Positions 1 to 8,079 are shown, counted from the stretch's first letter. The stretch: DNA of 51,026 nucleotides from Enterococcus cecorum (GCF_023221775.1 NZ_JAKUDS010000017.1:1-51026), one strand, 5' to 3'. Program-made: numbers and translations. Notes: a model not told the origin generated them from the letters alone.

Positions 1-45
1 AAAAAATCGTCTAGAAAAATAGCTAGTACTATTCTCTAGACGATT
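1..45 (-). terminator. rho-independent terminator of ahpCF
   Basis: An 11-bp perfect stem (AATCGTCTAGA at 5-15 pairing with TCTAGACGATT at 35-45) is followed on the minus strand by a run of T. It starts 9 bp beyond the ahpF stop and closes the ahpC-ahpF transcript. Confidence 0.85.
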
Positions 46-53
46 GATATTTA

Positions 54-1586
54 TTATTGACGAATTAAGTAATCGAAAGCTCCAAGGGCAGCTGTAGCAC
101 CAGAACCCATAGAAATAATTATTTGTTTATAGGCTGAATCTGTGCAATCCCCTGCAGCAAAGACACCAGGCATACTTGTTTGGCCATGTTTATCCACAAT
201 AATTTCGCCACGATTTGTAAGTTCTACTCTATCTTTTAACCAAGCAGTATTTGGTACAAGACCGATTTGTACAAATACGCCAGATAAATCAATATGATGT
301 TCTTCATTCGTAGCACGATCAACATAGTTAAGCCCAGTTACTTCGTCAGAGCCCACAATGTCTTTTGTAGCAACATTTTTCAAAACAGTAATATTGTCTA
401 ATTTTGCTACTCTATCTTGTAAAACTTGGTCGGCTTTTAATTCTGGTAAAAATTCTAAAACATAGACATGTTCGGCTAAACCGGCTAAGTCAATGGCGGC
501 TTCAATACCTGAATTTCCTCCACCGATTACAGCAACTTTCTTACCAGTAAATAATGGACCGTCACAGTGTGGACAATAAGTAACTCCTTTGTTGCGGAAT
601 TCTTGTTCACCCGGAACATTCATATTACGCCATTTAGCCCCTAAAGCCAATACAACTGATTTAGCTTTTAATACAGCCCCATTTTCAAGTTCAACTTCCA
701 CGACATCTGTTTTACGAATATCTTTTGCACGTTGACCTTTCATGATTTCAACTGGATATTCTTTGACATGTTGTTCGACTTGGGCCATCAATTTTGGACC
801 TTCAGTATATGGTGTACCAATCATATTTTCGATACCGACTGTTTCCATTACTTGTCCGCCAAAGTTTTCTACAACCATACCGGTACGAATACCTTTACGA
901 GCAGCATAGATTGCAGCTGAACTACCAGCAGGACCGCCACCAACAACAAGTACATCAAATAATCCTTTATCTTCAAATTCTTCAACAGAACTTGGACCAG
1001 CAGCTAAATCTACAAGTTGTTCGATACTCATACGTCCGCTAGCGAATTCTTCACCATCTAAAAAGACAGTAGGCACGGCCATAATCTTTTTAGCATCCAC
1101 TTCTTCTTTAAACATACCACCTTCAACCATTGTATGACTGATATTGGGATTTAAAACTGACATAATGTTTAAAGCCTGAACAACATCAGGGCAATTATGG
1201 CAAGTTAAGCTGACATAAGTTTCGAAGTGTAAAGGTCGATTGATTTTTTCAATACGACGAATAATATCTTCTTCAACTTTTGGTTTACGTCCACCTACTT
1301 GTAATAACGCTAAAATAAATGAAGTAAATTCATGTCCAAGTGGTAATCCAGCAAACTCAATACCACTATCTGCTTGCCCTTTTTGATTAATCATAAAAGA
1401 TGGTGTACGAGTTAATGATTTATCTACTAATGAAATTTTTGGTGACATTGCTTGGATTTCATCTAGAAACTCGCGAACCTTTTGACTGTTTTCACTTTCA
1501 TCTAAGTGAGCAGCAAAAACAACATCATTTTCAAGTAATTCAAGATATTGGGCTAATTGCGCTTTAATTTCAGTATCTAAAGCCAT
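54..1586 (-). CDS. ahpF: alkyl hydroperoxide reductase subunit F (NADH:peroxiredoxin reductase)
   Basis: This cytoplasmic flavoprotein passes electrons from NADH to AhpC so that AhpC can keep reducing peroxides. The 510-residue protein has the usual AhpF length and order. The N-terminal tandem thioredoxin-like domain carries the CHNC redox pair (C129/C132). A thioredoxin-reductase-like part follows, with FAD motif GGGPAG near 216, the second redox pair CPHC (C338/C341), the NADH motif GGGNSG near 355 and a C-terminal FAD GDCTD motif. Start: ATG preceded by AAGGGGA with good spacing. It lies 17 bp downstream of ahpC and shares its promoter and PerR box. Both CxxC pairs are intact, so it should be active. 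Confidence 0.97.
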   Translation of the reverse strand: MALDTEIKAQLAQYLELLENDVVFAAHLDESENSQKVREFLDEIQAMSPKISLVDKSLTRTPSFMINQKGQADSGIEFAGLPLGHEFTSFILALLQVGGRKPKVEEDIIRRIEKINRPLHFETYVSLTCHNCPDVVQALNIMSVLNPNISHTMVEGGMFKEEVDAKKIMAVPTVFLDGEEFASGRMSIEQLVDLAAGPSSVEEFEDKGLFDVLVVGGGPAGSSAAIYAARKGIRTGMVVENFGGQVMETVGIENMIGTPYTEGPKLMAQVEQHVKEYPVEIMKGQRAKDIRKTDVVEVELENGAVLKAKSVVLALGAKWRNMNVPGEQEFRNKGVTYCPHCDGPLFTGKKVAVIGGGNSGIEAAIDLAGLAEHVYVLEFLPELKADQVLQDRVAKLDNITVLKNVATKDIVGSDEVTGLNYVDRATNEEHHIDLSGVFVQIGLVPNTAWLKDRVELTNRGEIIVDKHGQTSMPGVFAAGDCTDSAYKQIIISMGSGATAALGAFDYLIRQ

Positions 1587-1603
1587 TTGACAATCCCCTT
1601 TTC

Positions 1604-2164
1604 TTAAATTTTACCAACTAAATCTAGACTTGGTTTAAGTGTTTCTGCTCCTTCTTTCCATTTAGCTGGGCATACTTCACCTGGATGTGTACGAACATAT
1701 TGGGCTGCACGAATTTTATCAACAAGAATCGCAGCATTACGTCCAATACCATCAGCATTGATTTCAAGTGCTTGAACAATGCCATCTGGATCGATAATAA
1801 ATGTTCCGCGTTGTGATAAACCTTGATCATCTAATACATCAAAACCTAATGAAATTTGATGAGATGGATCAGCAATCATAATGTATTCTAATTTTGAAAT
1901 AGCTTCTGAATGATCATGCCAAGCTTTGTGGGTAAAGTGTGTATCTGTTGAAACAGAGTATACTTCTACTCCTAAGCTCTTTAGTGTAGCGTATTGTTCT
2001 TGTAAGTCTTCTAATTCTGTTGGACAAACAAATGAGAAGTCAGCAGGATAGAAGCAAACAACACTCCAATGACCTTTAAAATCTTCATTTGAAACTTCGA
2101 TGAATTCTCCGTTATGAAATGCATTTGCTTTGAATTCAATTACTTCTTTACCAATTAATGACAT
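1604..2164 (-). CDS. ahpC: peroxiredoxin AhpC, alkyl hydroperoxide reductase subunit C
   Basis: A typical 2-Cys peroxiredoxin of 186 residues that reduces hydrogen peroxide and organic peroxides in the cytosol. The peroxidatic cysteine is C47 in FSFVCPTE and the resolving cysteine is C165 in [10 protein letters not shown]. The length matches AhpC orthologues closely. ATG start follows a GGAGG ribosome binding site. It is first in the ahpC-ahpF operon. Upstream lie a sigma-A type promoter and an exact PerR consensus box, so induction by peroxide through PerR is the likely control. Confidence 0.98.
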   Translation of the reverse strand: MSLIGKEVIEFKANAFHNGEFIEVSNEDFKGHWSVVCFYPADFSFVCPTELEDLQEQYATLKSLGVEVYSVSTDTHFTHKAWHDHSEAISKLEYIMIADPSHQISLGFDVLDDQGLSQRGTFIIDPDGIVQALEINADGIGRNAAILVDKIRAAQYVRTHPGEVCPAKWKEGAETLKPSLDLVGKI

Positions 2165-2210
2165 GGCTATTCCTCCAATAATTTAAATATTTGAGACATC
2201 TCTCTATATA

Positions 2211-2239
2211 AATATAACTAAAAATATGTTATCGGTCAA
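2211..2239 (-). promoter_or_regulatory. ahpCF promoter
   Basis: On the minus strand TTGACC (2234-2239) and TATATT (2211-2216) are separated by 17 bp, a good vegetative promoter about 45 bp upstream of the ahpC start. Confidence 0.7.
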
Positions 2240-2247
2240 CCTTTTAG

Positions 2248-2262
2248 TTATAATTATTATAA
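2248..2262. promoter_or_regulatory. PerR box (peroxide-stress operator) of ahpCF
   Basis: TTATAATTATTATAA is a perfect 7-1-7 palindrome that fits the Bacillus PerR consensus TTATAATNATTATAA at every position. It sits 8 bp upstream of the -35 of the ahpC promoter. PerR control of ahpCF is well known in Firmicutes; that a PerR acts here is inferred, since perR itself is not in the window. Confidence 0.85.
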
Positions 2263-2334
2263 TTTTAATATAGATTTATATTATAAAATCCTATATTGTC
2301 CAGGAATTTTATTTTCATTTAGAAATAATCATTC

Positions 2335-3303
2335 TCACTCGCTACCGATTAATAATGGAACTAAAAATGGATAACTAGTTAAGAAATCAAGAATGGATCG
2401 ACGCTGTTGAGCAGAATCGATAGTAATTTGTGCAAATTGATTTTCATCTAGATAAAATTTTACTTTTTGTTGGTGGTCAAGTAAGATTTCAAAATCCTGT
2501 TTTCCAACTAGTTCAAAGTCATACTCACTCACAGACATCAATTTAATAAAGATGCGATCAATAATTAACTCAGAAACTTTTCTCTGGCTTGTAAAATTAA
2601 CAATCAATTCATAAGCATTATCTAATAAACTTTGCTCTACCTTGAACCCTAATTTTTTTGCATAGAACAAGAGTTGATTTAAATCATGGTTAAATAATGC
2701 AAGCTGATTTCTTGATAAAATATGTTCTTCATACCATAAACGGATGAAAGCTGCCATATGATGATCAAATATTTCGACTTCCATAGTATGCAAGTCAAAT
2801 GCCAGTAAAGGAATGAATGTAGGATTCATACTAGGATTTAAAACATTTAATTGAAATTCAAAAACAAGTCTATTTTGCTCGTCTAAGCGATGAATAACTT
2901 GAAAATGCTTAGTATACCATCGATTAAAGCTATCCCCTTTTTGTAAATCAAGAGATGATAACGGTCTAAGCAATTCATAGCTGATATATTCAATTAAAAT
3001 TTGTTTTGCTAAAGCTGAGATTTTAGATTCGTTCAGTACATAATGATTAAAAAGAGATAATAACTTTTCAAAATCAGCCTCCATAATCACCCTACGTAAT
3101 TTCAAATCAGCAAGCTCATCTTCAGCTGCTTGAATTAACGAAAGAATTTTCTGATGATCTTTTTGTTTTGCTTCATCATAGACAGTCTGAATGTTCATTT
3201 CTTCATTGACTGTAGCATAACTGATTTCCTCTCTAGGAATGGCAGCTTCAGAAAAATTCATGACTTCTTTTTCTTGTACTTCAATTTTAGAATCATTTGG
3301 CAT
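2335..3303 (-). CDS. hypothetical protein, second gene of an overlapping pair
   Basis: I do not recognise this 322-residue protein. It has no signal peptide or membrane segment, so it is probably cytoplasmic. The first 45 residues are polar and look disordered (many E, K, N). Residues about 48-120 are helical and charged, and the rest is a mixed alpha/beta region rich in aromatic residues. No metal or nucleotide motif is evident. A ribosome binding site GAGGGG precedes the ATG. The start lies 11 bp inside the 3' end of the upstream coiled-coil gene (3293-4141), so the two are translationally coupled and may form a complex. No clear terminator follows before the ahpC promoter region. Confidence 0.8.
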   Translation of the reverse strand: MPNDSKIEVQEKEVMNFSEAAIPREEISYATVNEEMNIQTVYDEAKQKDHQKILSLIQAAEDELADLKLRRVIMEADFEKLLSLFNHYVLNESKISALAKQILIEYISYELLRPLSSLDLQKGDSFNRWYTKHFQVIHRLDEQNRLVFEFQLNVLNPSMNPTFIPLLAFDLHTMEVEIFDHHMAAFIRLWYEEHILSRNQLALFNHDLNQLLFYAKKLGFKVEQSLLDNAYELIVNFTSQRKVSELIIDRIFIKLMSVSEYDFELVGKQDFEILLDHQQKVKFYLDENQFAQITIDSAQQRRSILDFLTSYPFLVPLLIGSE

Positions 3304-4141
3304 CTGTTCGCCCCTCCTCTCTACGTAATAAATAATCAGTTATAAACTGCATTAATTCAGCTTCCAAGTGGTCTAAAGAATTGGCATATTTTTGAACTAA
3401 GCGTAGTTCTTTTGTAATTAATGCCCGATGAAGCTGTATATTGAAATAATCTTGCTGATAAGCTTCTTTTCTTCGATTTAGCGTTGTATCATCATCTTTT
3501 TGTGCGTTTAATTTTTGAATATCTGCTTCTAATTGTTTTTTGGTATTCAACAATTGTAAGTATTCTTCTTCGTTCTTCACACGATTAAAAATATTCTTTT
3601 GTTGTGCCATTTGTTGAATTTGTTTATTAATTGGCGATAATTTTTTTTCTAACTCTTCAACTTCTGATTGCAGTGTTAGATTTTGAACGTCTAATTGATT
3701 CATTTTTTGTTCAATATCTTTTAGTTGAGACTGATCCGTTTCATTAAAATTACGCCATTCATTTAATACAGTTGGTTCTATATATATCTTTGGTACATTC
3801 ACATCAACAATTATTGTCGGCCGTTGATGGTAATATTGTCCAATTCGATATTGTAATAGTGTCGGACTTGATTTTTTGACAAACTGTAAATATTCAAATC
3901 TAGCTAATAAAGCATCGTGTAATTTCCTGGCTAGTAAGTTGTCGATTTCATGGTTTTGATTTGAGGTCTCTTTAAGTTCTTTATGCAATTTTCCTTGATA
4001 AATACGATAAATCTCAGCCACATTTTCAGTTTCTATTGCATGCTCAAACGACTGTAAATCTTGTAATAACTGCCCAATATTTTTTGAGGCACTAGCTTTT
4101 ACCTCACCAAAACTTGGCTGCTGATCTTGAGATGTAGGCAT
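3293..4141 (-). CDS. hypothetical coiled-coil protein, first gene of an overlapping pair
   Basis: A 282-residue protein that I cannot assign to a family. Residues about 138-235 form a long heptad-rich coiled coil (many L, E, K and Q), flanked by an N-terminal helical region and a C-terminal helical tail. A short beta-like segment (PTIIVDVNVPKIYI, about 108-121) interrupts the helices. There is no transmembrane segment. ATG start follows TTAGGAGGG. It overlaps the next gene by 11 bp, suggesting coupled synthesis of two interacting proteins. A candidate extended -10 (TGTTAGAAT) lies upstream at 4170-4175. A structural or scaffolding role is a guess from the coiled coil alone. Confidence 0.8.
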   Translation of the reverse strand: MPTSQDQQPSFGEVKASASKNIGQLLQDLQSFEHAIETENVAEIYRIYQGKLHKELKETSNQNHEIDNLLARKLHDALLARFEYLQFVKKSSPTLLQYRIGQYYHQRPTIIVDVNVPKIYIEPTVLNEWRNFNETDQSQLKDIEQKMNQLDVQNLTLQSEVEELEKKLSPINKQIQQMAQQKNIFNRVKNEEEYLQLLNTKKQLEADIQKLNAQKDDDTTLNRRKEAYQQDYFNIQLHRALITKELRLVQKYANSLDHLEAELMQFITDYLLRREEGRTDAK

Positions 4142-4169
4142 AGAAAATCCCTCCTAACATTTTATATTT

Positions 4170-4175
4170 ATTCTA
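4170..4175 (-). promoter_or_regulatory. candidate extended -10 for the 4141-2335 gene pair
   Basis: Minus-strand TGTTAGAAT has the TGn extension and lies about 29 bp upstream of the ATG. No convincing -35 is visible. Confidence 0.4.
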
Positions 4176-4209
4176 ACATACTTTTTATTAAATTTATATG
4201 AAATCGCTT

Positions 4210-4258
4210 GAAAAAAAGAACAATCTAGACCCAAAATAGCGAGTCTAAATTGTTCTTT
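4210..4258 (-). terminator. terminator after the 60-residue protein gene
   Basis: A long stem with a small mismatch (AAAGAACAAT and AGAC at 4217-4230 pairing with GTCT and ATTGTTCTTT at 4243-4258) abuts the stop codon of the gene at 4260. On the minus strand it is followed by a T-run, as expected for a rho-independent terminator. Confidence 0.75.
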
Positions 4259-4259
4259 C

Positions 4260-4442
4260 TTACTTATCTTTTGTTCTGAAGCGAATTTGTTGTTTCTCAT
4301 CTCTTGTTAGAATTGTTTCTTCTTTTAAATATTCAAAGCGTAATTCGTTAATTTCAGGATTTTCGAGCATTTCTTCATAGCCCTTAAAAATAGAACGAAT
4401 ATAATTTTTGTACGCTTTTTTCTTTTTTAGTCTTTTCTTCAT
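4260..4442 (-). CDS. small basic hypothetical protein (60 aa)
   Basis: A 60-residue protein with a very lysine/arginine-rich N-terminus (KKRLKKKKAYKNYIRS) and an acidic-to-mixed C-terminus. It has no membrane segment or cysteine. Support for a real gene: an AAGGA ribosome binding site about 10 bp before the ATG, a candidate -10 TATAAT at 4462-4467, and a strong terminator directly after the stop. The N-terminal charge could bind RNA or the ribosome, but that is conjecture. I do not recognise a family. Confidence 0.6.
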   Translation of the reverse strand: MKKRLKKKKAYKNYIRSIFKGYEEMLENPEINELRFEYLKEETILTRDEKQQIRFRTKDK

Positions 4443-4461
4443 ATTGCACCGTCCTTACCAC

Positions 4462-4467
4462 ATTATA
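4462..4467 (-). promoter_or_regulatory. candidate -10 for the small basic protein gene
   Basis: A consensus TATAAT on the minus strand lies 19 bp upstream of the ATG at 4442, in the short gap after the GNAT gene. The -35 would fall at the end of the GNAT gene and is not obvious. Confidence 0.35.
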
Positions 4468-4485
4468 TTAACAACTAATAGTGCA

Positions 4486-5001
4486 TTAATCAAGTCCATC
4501 ATAAAATTGATAAGCTAAGCGTTCACCGTCTGGAATTGGAAATGTCACTACACCACAATAGGTAAATCCAGATGCCAAAATCACTTTTTTCATACCCATA
4601 TTTAACACATGCGTATCAATGCGAAAATCACAATAACCCATAAGCTTTCCTTGTAAAATTAACGCTTGTAATAATTTTTTAGCATAACCTTTATGAGAAT
4701 ATTTAGGGCTGACGGCTAAGCGGTGAATGGAGAGATAAGGTTGATTTCCTCGCCACTTTCCTTCAATCGCAGTGTAGCACGGGTCGATACCGGTTTGTAA
4801 GGTAGCTAATGCCGCGATATGATTTTCTTCAACGAGTAAGTATAATTCTCTTTGTTGAATATGCTGTATCAACTCTTCTTTTTGTGGTCCATAGCCATCT
4901 TGCCATTGAGTAGAACCTTGCTTGGCCAGTAATTGGATAGCTGATTCATAAATGGCTAAAATGTCAGATAAATCCTCTAATTGTGCTAATCTTAGTTGCA
5001 T
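4486..5001 (-). CDS. GNAT family N-acetyltransferase
   Basis: A 171-residue protein with the Gcn5-related acetyltransferase fold. The N-terminal RLAQLEDLSDILAIYESA segment is the usual first strand and helix. The central LSIHRLAVSPKYSHKGYAKKLLQAL segment (about residues 89-113) is the acetyl-CoA binding motif A (here with H-K-G-Y-A in place of the common RGxGxG). A GFTYCGVV strand near the C-terminus follows the pattern of the family. The substrate cannot be told from sequence. GGAGGGG precedes the ATG. A terminator hairpin of scrB ends only about 25 bp upstream, leaving little room for its own promoter, so it may depend on readthrough. Confidence 0.88.
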   Translation of the reverse strand: MQLRLAQLEDLSDILAIYESAIQLLAKQGSTQWQDGYGPQKEELIQHIQQRELYLLVEENHIAALATLQTGIDPCYTAIEGKWRGNQPYLSIHRLAVSPKYSHKGYAKKLLQALILQGKLMGYCDFRIDTHVLNMGMKKVILASGFTYCGVVTFPIPDGERLAYQFYDGLD

Positions 5002-5025
5002 TTTACCCCTCCTCGTTCCTAATTA

Positions 5026-5065
5026 TAAAAATAAAATGGCTTTAGTACAAGACTAAAACCATTTT
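5026..5065 (-). terminator. terminator after scrB
   Basis: Interrupted stem (AAAATGG and TTAGT at 5033-5046 pairing with ACTAA and CCATTTT at 5052-5065) just after the scrB stop, followed on the minus strand by a weak T-rich tract. Probably leaky. Confidence 0.6.
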
Positions 5066-5068
5066 AGA

Positions 5069-6448
5069 TTAATGAACATCCAAAGCGTTTAATTGGTAAC
5101 CTTTAACAAGTGACTGCGAGGATTTAATTTCGATTTTCTTCGAGTGAGAATAAGTTGCATTAAAAAGTCGTGCGCTTGCAACATATCTACCTGAGTTTAC
5201 AAATAATTCACTTACCGAACCATCGATGAACCAGTCAAAATTTTGTAACGGTTCATCAAGGGTAACTTTACGGTATTCATCCTCATTTGTATACCAATTT
5301 TTTCGTTTTAAAGTTATTTCATGGGTATCGGCTTGATAGGCTAAGGTGAAAACATCATCAATCGTAATATTAAAATCTTCTTGAACTTCTTCTTCGCAGA
5401 TAAGCTCAATCATTGATGACTGTATTTCTTGAGAACCATTAATTAGCTGAACTTCTTGATTTCTTAATTGATAGATTTCATTTGCAGGTTTTTGGCATAA
5501 TTTATCCCCGTCTAGTGTTAACTCTTTCGGAATTGTCAAACAATGAATCCAACCTTCCTCAATAGTTGGCATACTCGCTTCATATTCTGGCTGAGTGATT
5601 CCCATCCAACCATATGATAAAATCCTATTCCCATCATAAAAACTTTGAGGAGCATAATATTCAAAGCCGAAGTCAATTTCGCGCATATCCTCATCTAACA
5701 GCAAATGCCCTTCATTAAACTCTCCCAATGCATAAACTGTTTGATAAATATTATGAAATTGATTCCCTTGTGCTTCAATTCCTTGAGGTGAATAGATAAA
5801 AACAGCTTGATTATCAATAAATACTAAATCTGGGCACTCCCACATATAACCAATTTGAGAAAGAATGTCTGGATTTGTAACTAAATCGCCTAAGCATTCC
5901 CAATTCTTGGCATCAATTGAACGATAGATTAAAGTCGTACCCGTTAAATTTTCTCTTTGGGCGCCAACAACTAGATAATAGCATTGATCTTTTTCGTCAT
6001 ACCAAACTTTTGGATCGCGAACATGACGGGTAAACCCTTTTGGATGTTCAAAAATTGGCCCTTGTTTTTCAAAAGTAAAGCCATCTTTTGAAATCGCTAA
6101 ACACTGATAGCTATGTTTCTCTCCTGCTTCATCGATGACATTACCTGTATAATAAAGATGTAGTTGATTTTCGATAATAATTGCACTACCTGAATACACC
6201 CCATCTTTATCATACCAAGCATCGGGAGCCAAAGCGATAGGCGCCCGACGCCAAGTTATAAGGTCTTCAGAGTAGATGTGCCCCCAGTGTTTATTTTTAT
6301 GAATTGTATCTGTTGGATTTAATTGATAAAACACATGATAGATACCTTCAAATTTTACTAAACCATTTGGATCATTTAATAGACCAGCTAAAGGTGTAAT
6401 ATGATAACCAATGGGATATTTTGAATTTTTCACATTTCCATCTAACAT
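5069..6448 (-). CDS. scrB: sucrose-6-phosphate hydrolase (GH32 beta-fructofuranosidase)
   Basis: Splits sucrose-6-phosphate, delivered by the PTS, into glucose-6-phosphate and fructose in the cytosol. The 459-residue protein has the GH32 five-bladed propeller signatures: the nucleophile motif LNDPNG (D26), the transition-state stabiliser RDP (D145) and the acid/base motif ECPD (E204). A C-terminal beta-sandwich follows. There is no signal peptide, which fits an intracellular phospho-sugar hydrolase and not a secreted invertase. It lies 24 bp downstream of the sucrose PTS gene in one operon. A levanase-like specificity cannot be excluded by motifs, but the PTS partner supports ScrB. Confidence 0.95.
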   Translation of the reverse strand: MLDGNVKNSKYPIGYHITPLAGLLNDPNGLVKFEGIYHVFYQLNPTDTIHKNKHWGHIYSEDLITWRRAPIALAPDAWYDKDGVYSGSAIIIENQLHLYYTGNVIDEAGEKHSYQCLAISKDGFTFEKQGPIFEHPKGFTRHVRDPKVWYDEKDQCYYLVVGAQRENLTGTTLIYRSIDAKNWECLGDLVTNPDILSQIGYMWECPDLVFIDNQAVFIYSPQGIEAQGNQFHNIYQTVYALGEFNEGHLLLDEDMREIDFGFEYYAPQSFYDGNRILSYGWMGITQPEYEASMPTIEEGWIHCLTIPKELTLDGDKLCQKPANEIYQLRNQEVQLINGSQEIQSSMIELICEEEVQEDFNITIDDVFTLAYQADTHEITLKRKNWYTNEDEYRKVTLDEPLQNFDWFIDGSVSELFVNSGRYVASARLFNATYSHSKKIEIKSSQSLVKGYQLNALDVH

Positions 6449-6472
6449 CTGATATTTCCCTTCTAATTTCTA

Positions 6473-7867
6473 TTACGCGTTTTCTGGCATTTTATCACTA
6501 TAACCGATTGTATAAGTTAATGCAAAGGCAACCCCTACAGCCACTAAGTTAGCCAATAAGTATTGGAATAATTGACCATTTAAGTATAATAATGTACCCG
6601 GAATAACAGTGATTGACATACCTGTACCTGCTAAACCTAAAATGTTAGCAACAAAACCACCTGCAGCACCACCGATTAAGCCCATAACGAAAGGTTTAAC
6701 ATATCTTAAGTTTACCCCAAAAATAGCTGGTTCAGTAATTCCTAAGAAAGCTGATAATGCTGATGGGAAACATAATGCTTTTAATTTAGCAGATTTTGTT
6801 TTCACGCCAACAGCTAAACAAGCAGCACCTTGAGCAGCAATCGCACATGTGATAATTGCGTTGAAGGCATTTTTACCAGTATTTGCTAGTAATTGTACTT
6901 CAAGGAAGTTGAAGATATGGTGAACACCAGTTACAACGATTAATTGGTTTAAGAAACCGATAATGATACCTGCTAAACCAAGTGGTAAGTTTAATACAAA
7001 TTCTGTAGCGTTTAGGACAACTGTTTCAAGTGAGTGGAAAACTGGTCCAATGGCTAATAATCCAAGCAAACTCATCACTAATAGTGTTAAGAATGGTGTC
7101 AATAGCAAGTCAAAAGTATCAGGAATAACTTTACGTAGACGTTGTTCTAACTTCGCACCAAGTAATGCAGCGAAGAAGGCTGGCAATACTGTACCTTGAT
7201 AACCAACAATTGGAATGAAGCCCATAAGCATAATTGGTTTTGCAGCACCGGCAGCAACATCATAAGCGTTTGGTAATGCTGGGTTAACTAACATCAAACC
7301 TAACACGATACCGATAACAGGACTACCACCGAATACTCTAAATGTAGACCAAGCAACTAAAGCTGGTAAGAAGGCAAAAGCTGTATCCGTTAACACTTGA
7401 GTATAAAGCAAGAAGTTCGGATCAATTGATTTTGGTGTCATTCCAAAAATACTTAGAATTTGTGGTTGTGTCAATAAGCCACGTAACCCCATGAATAACC
7501 CGGTAGCAACTAAGACTGGAATAATAGGAACGAATACGTCACCAAAAGTACGAATCATACGTTGAAAAACATTACCAGACTTGGCTGCTTCCGCTTTCAT
7601 TTCATTTTTTGATGATTCACTAACACCTAATGCAACAACTTCATCATAAATTTTGTTTACTGTACCTGTACCAAAAATAATTTGATATTGGCCTGAGTTA
7701 AAGAAAGCTCCTTTAACTTTTTCGATGTTTTCGACTGTCTTGCCGTCAATTTTATCTTGGTCATTAACCATTAAACGTAGACGAGTCGCACAGTGAGCAA
7801 CACTTCTGATATTTTCCTTTCCTCCGACAGCATCGATAACCGCTTGTGCAATTTCACGATTTTCCAT
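6473..7867 (-). CDS. scrA: sucrose-type PTS transporter EIIBC
   Basis: Membrane permease that takes up and phosphorylates a sugar, most likely sucrose. The 464-residue protein starts with an EIIB domain whose phosphorylated cysteine is C26 in SVAHCATRLR, followed by a glucose-superfamily EIIC domain (about residues 105-455) with around ten hydrophobic segments. It ends after EIIC with no EIIA domain, like B. subtilis SacP, so a partner EIIA (for example of a glucose permease) must supply the phosphate. It is first in scrA-scrB, behind a strong promoter with cre and operator-like sites. A trehalose or other beta-fructoside specificity is possible; the neighbouring ScrB favours sucrose. Confidence 0.92.
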   Translation of the reverse strand: MENREIAQAVIDAVGGKENIRSVAHCATRLRLMVNDQDKIDGKTVENIEKVKGAFFNSGQYQIIFGTGTVNKIYDEVVALGVSESSKNEMKAEAAKSGNVFQRMIRTFGDVFVPIIPVLVATGLFMGLRGLLTQPQILSIFGMTPKSIDPNFLLYTQVLTDTAFAFLPALVAWSTFRVFGGSPVIGIVLGLMLVNPALPNAYDVAAGAAKPIMLMGFIPIVGYQGTVLPAFFAALLGAKLEQRLRKVIPDTFDLLLTPFLTLLVMSLLGLLAIGPVFHSLETVVLNATEFVLNLPLGLAGIIIGFLNQLIVVTGVHHIFNFLEVQLLANTGKNAFNAIITCAIAAQGAACLAVGVKTKSAKLKALCFPSALSAFLGITEPAIFGVNLRYVKPFVMGLIGGAAGGFVANILGLAGTGMSITVIPGTLLYLNGQLFQYLLANLVAVGVAFALTYTIGYSDKMPENA

Positions 7868-7891
7868 TTTTTTCTTCCTTTCTTTCTTTGC

Positions 7892-7903
7892 GGTACCGTT
7901 CCC
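7892..7903. promoter_or_regulatory. candidate ScrR operator 1
   Basis: GGTACCGTTCCC is a near-palindrome around a central CG, the type bound by LacI-family repressors. It shares its pattern with the second dyad 46 bp away. It lies in the scrA leader, about 25 bp before the ATG. Confidence 0.6.
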
Positions 7904-7948
7904 ACATTAATCAAAAAAATAAAATAAGAGCCAAACAGCAACTCCTGT

Positions 7949-7960
7949 GGAACCGGTCCC
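7949..7960. promoter_or_regulatory. candidate ScrR operator 2
   Basis: GGAACCGGTCCC, a dyad with central CG that differs from operator 1 mainly at symmetrical positions. It lies just downstream of the predicted transcription start, where repressor binding would block the promoter. Confidence 0.62.
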
Positions 7961-7961
7961 T

Positions 7962-7975
7962 TGTTTACGTTTTCA
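7962..7975. promoter_or_regulatory. catabolite responsive element (cre)
   Basis: On the minus strand TGAAAACGTAAACA fits the CcpA cre pattern TGNAANCGNWNNCW. It overlaps the end of the -10 and the expected start point of scrA, a position typical of glucose repression. Confidence 0.7.
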
Positions 7976-8003
7976 GTATACACATGATTGAAATCGTTGT
8001 CAA
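7975..8003 (-). promoter_or_regulatory. scrA-scrB promoter
   Basis: TTGACA (7998-8003) and TATACT (7975-7980) on the minus strand are separated by exactly 17 bp, a near-consensus promoter about 108 bp upstream of the scrA start. Confidence 0.85.
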
Positions 8004-8034
8004 TCATTTTTTTGAATTTTTTTTAGAAAAAAAG

Positions 8035-8072
8035 TAAAAAAAGAAGAAAGCTGAATGATTTGCTTTCTTCTT
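8035..8072 (-). terminator. terminator after scrR
   Basis: An 11-bp perfect stem (AAGAAGAAAGC at 8041-8051 with GCTTTCTTCTT at 8062-8072) and a T-rich tract on the minus strand follow the scrR stop, separating scrR from the scrA promoter. Confidence 0.8.
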
Positions 8073-8079
8073 CATTTGA

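Noticed and set aside
8010-8045. Long A/T-run stretch
   Set aside because: Explained by the scrR terminator T-tract and the A/T-rich upstream part of the scrA promoter; not a separate repeat.
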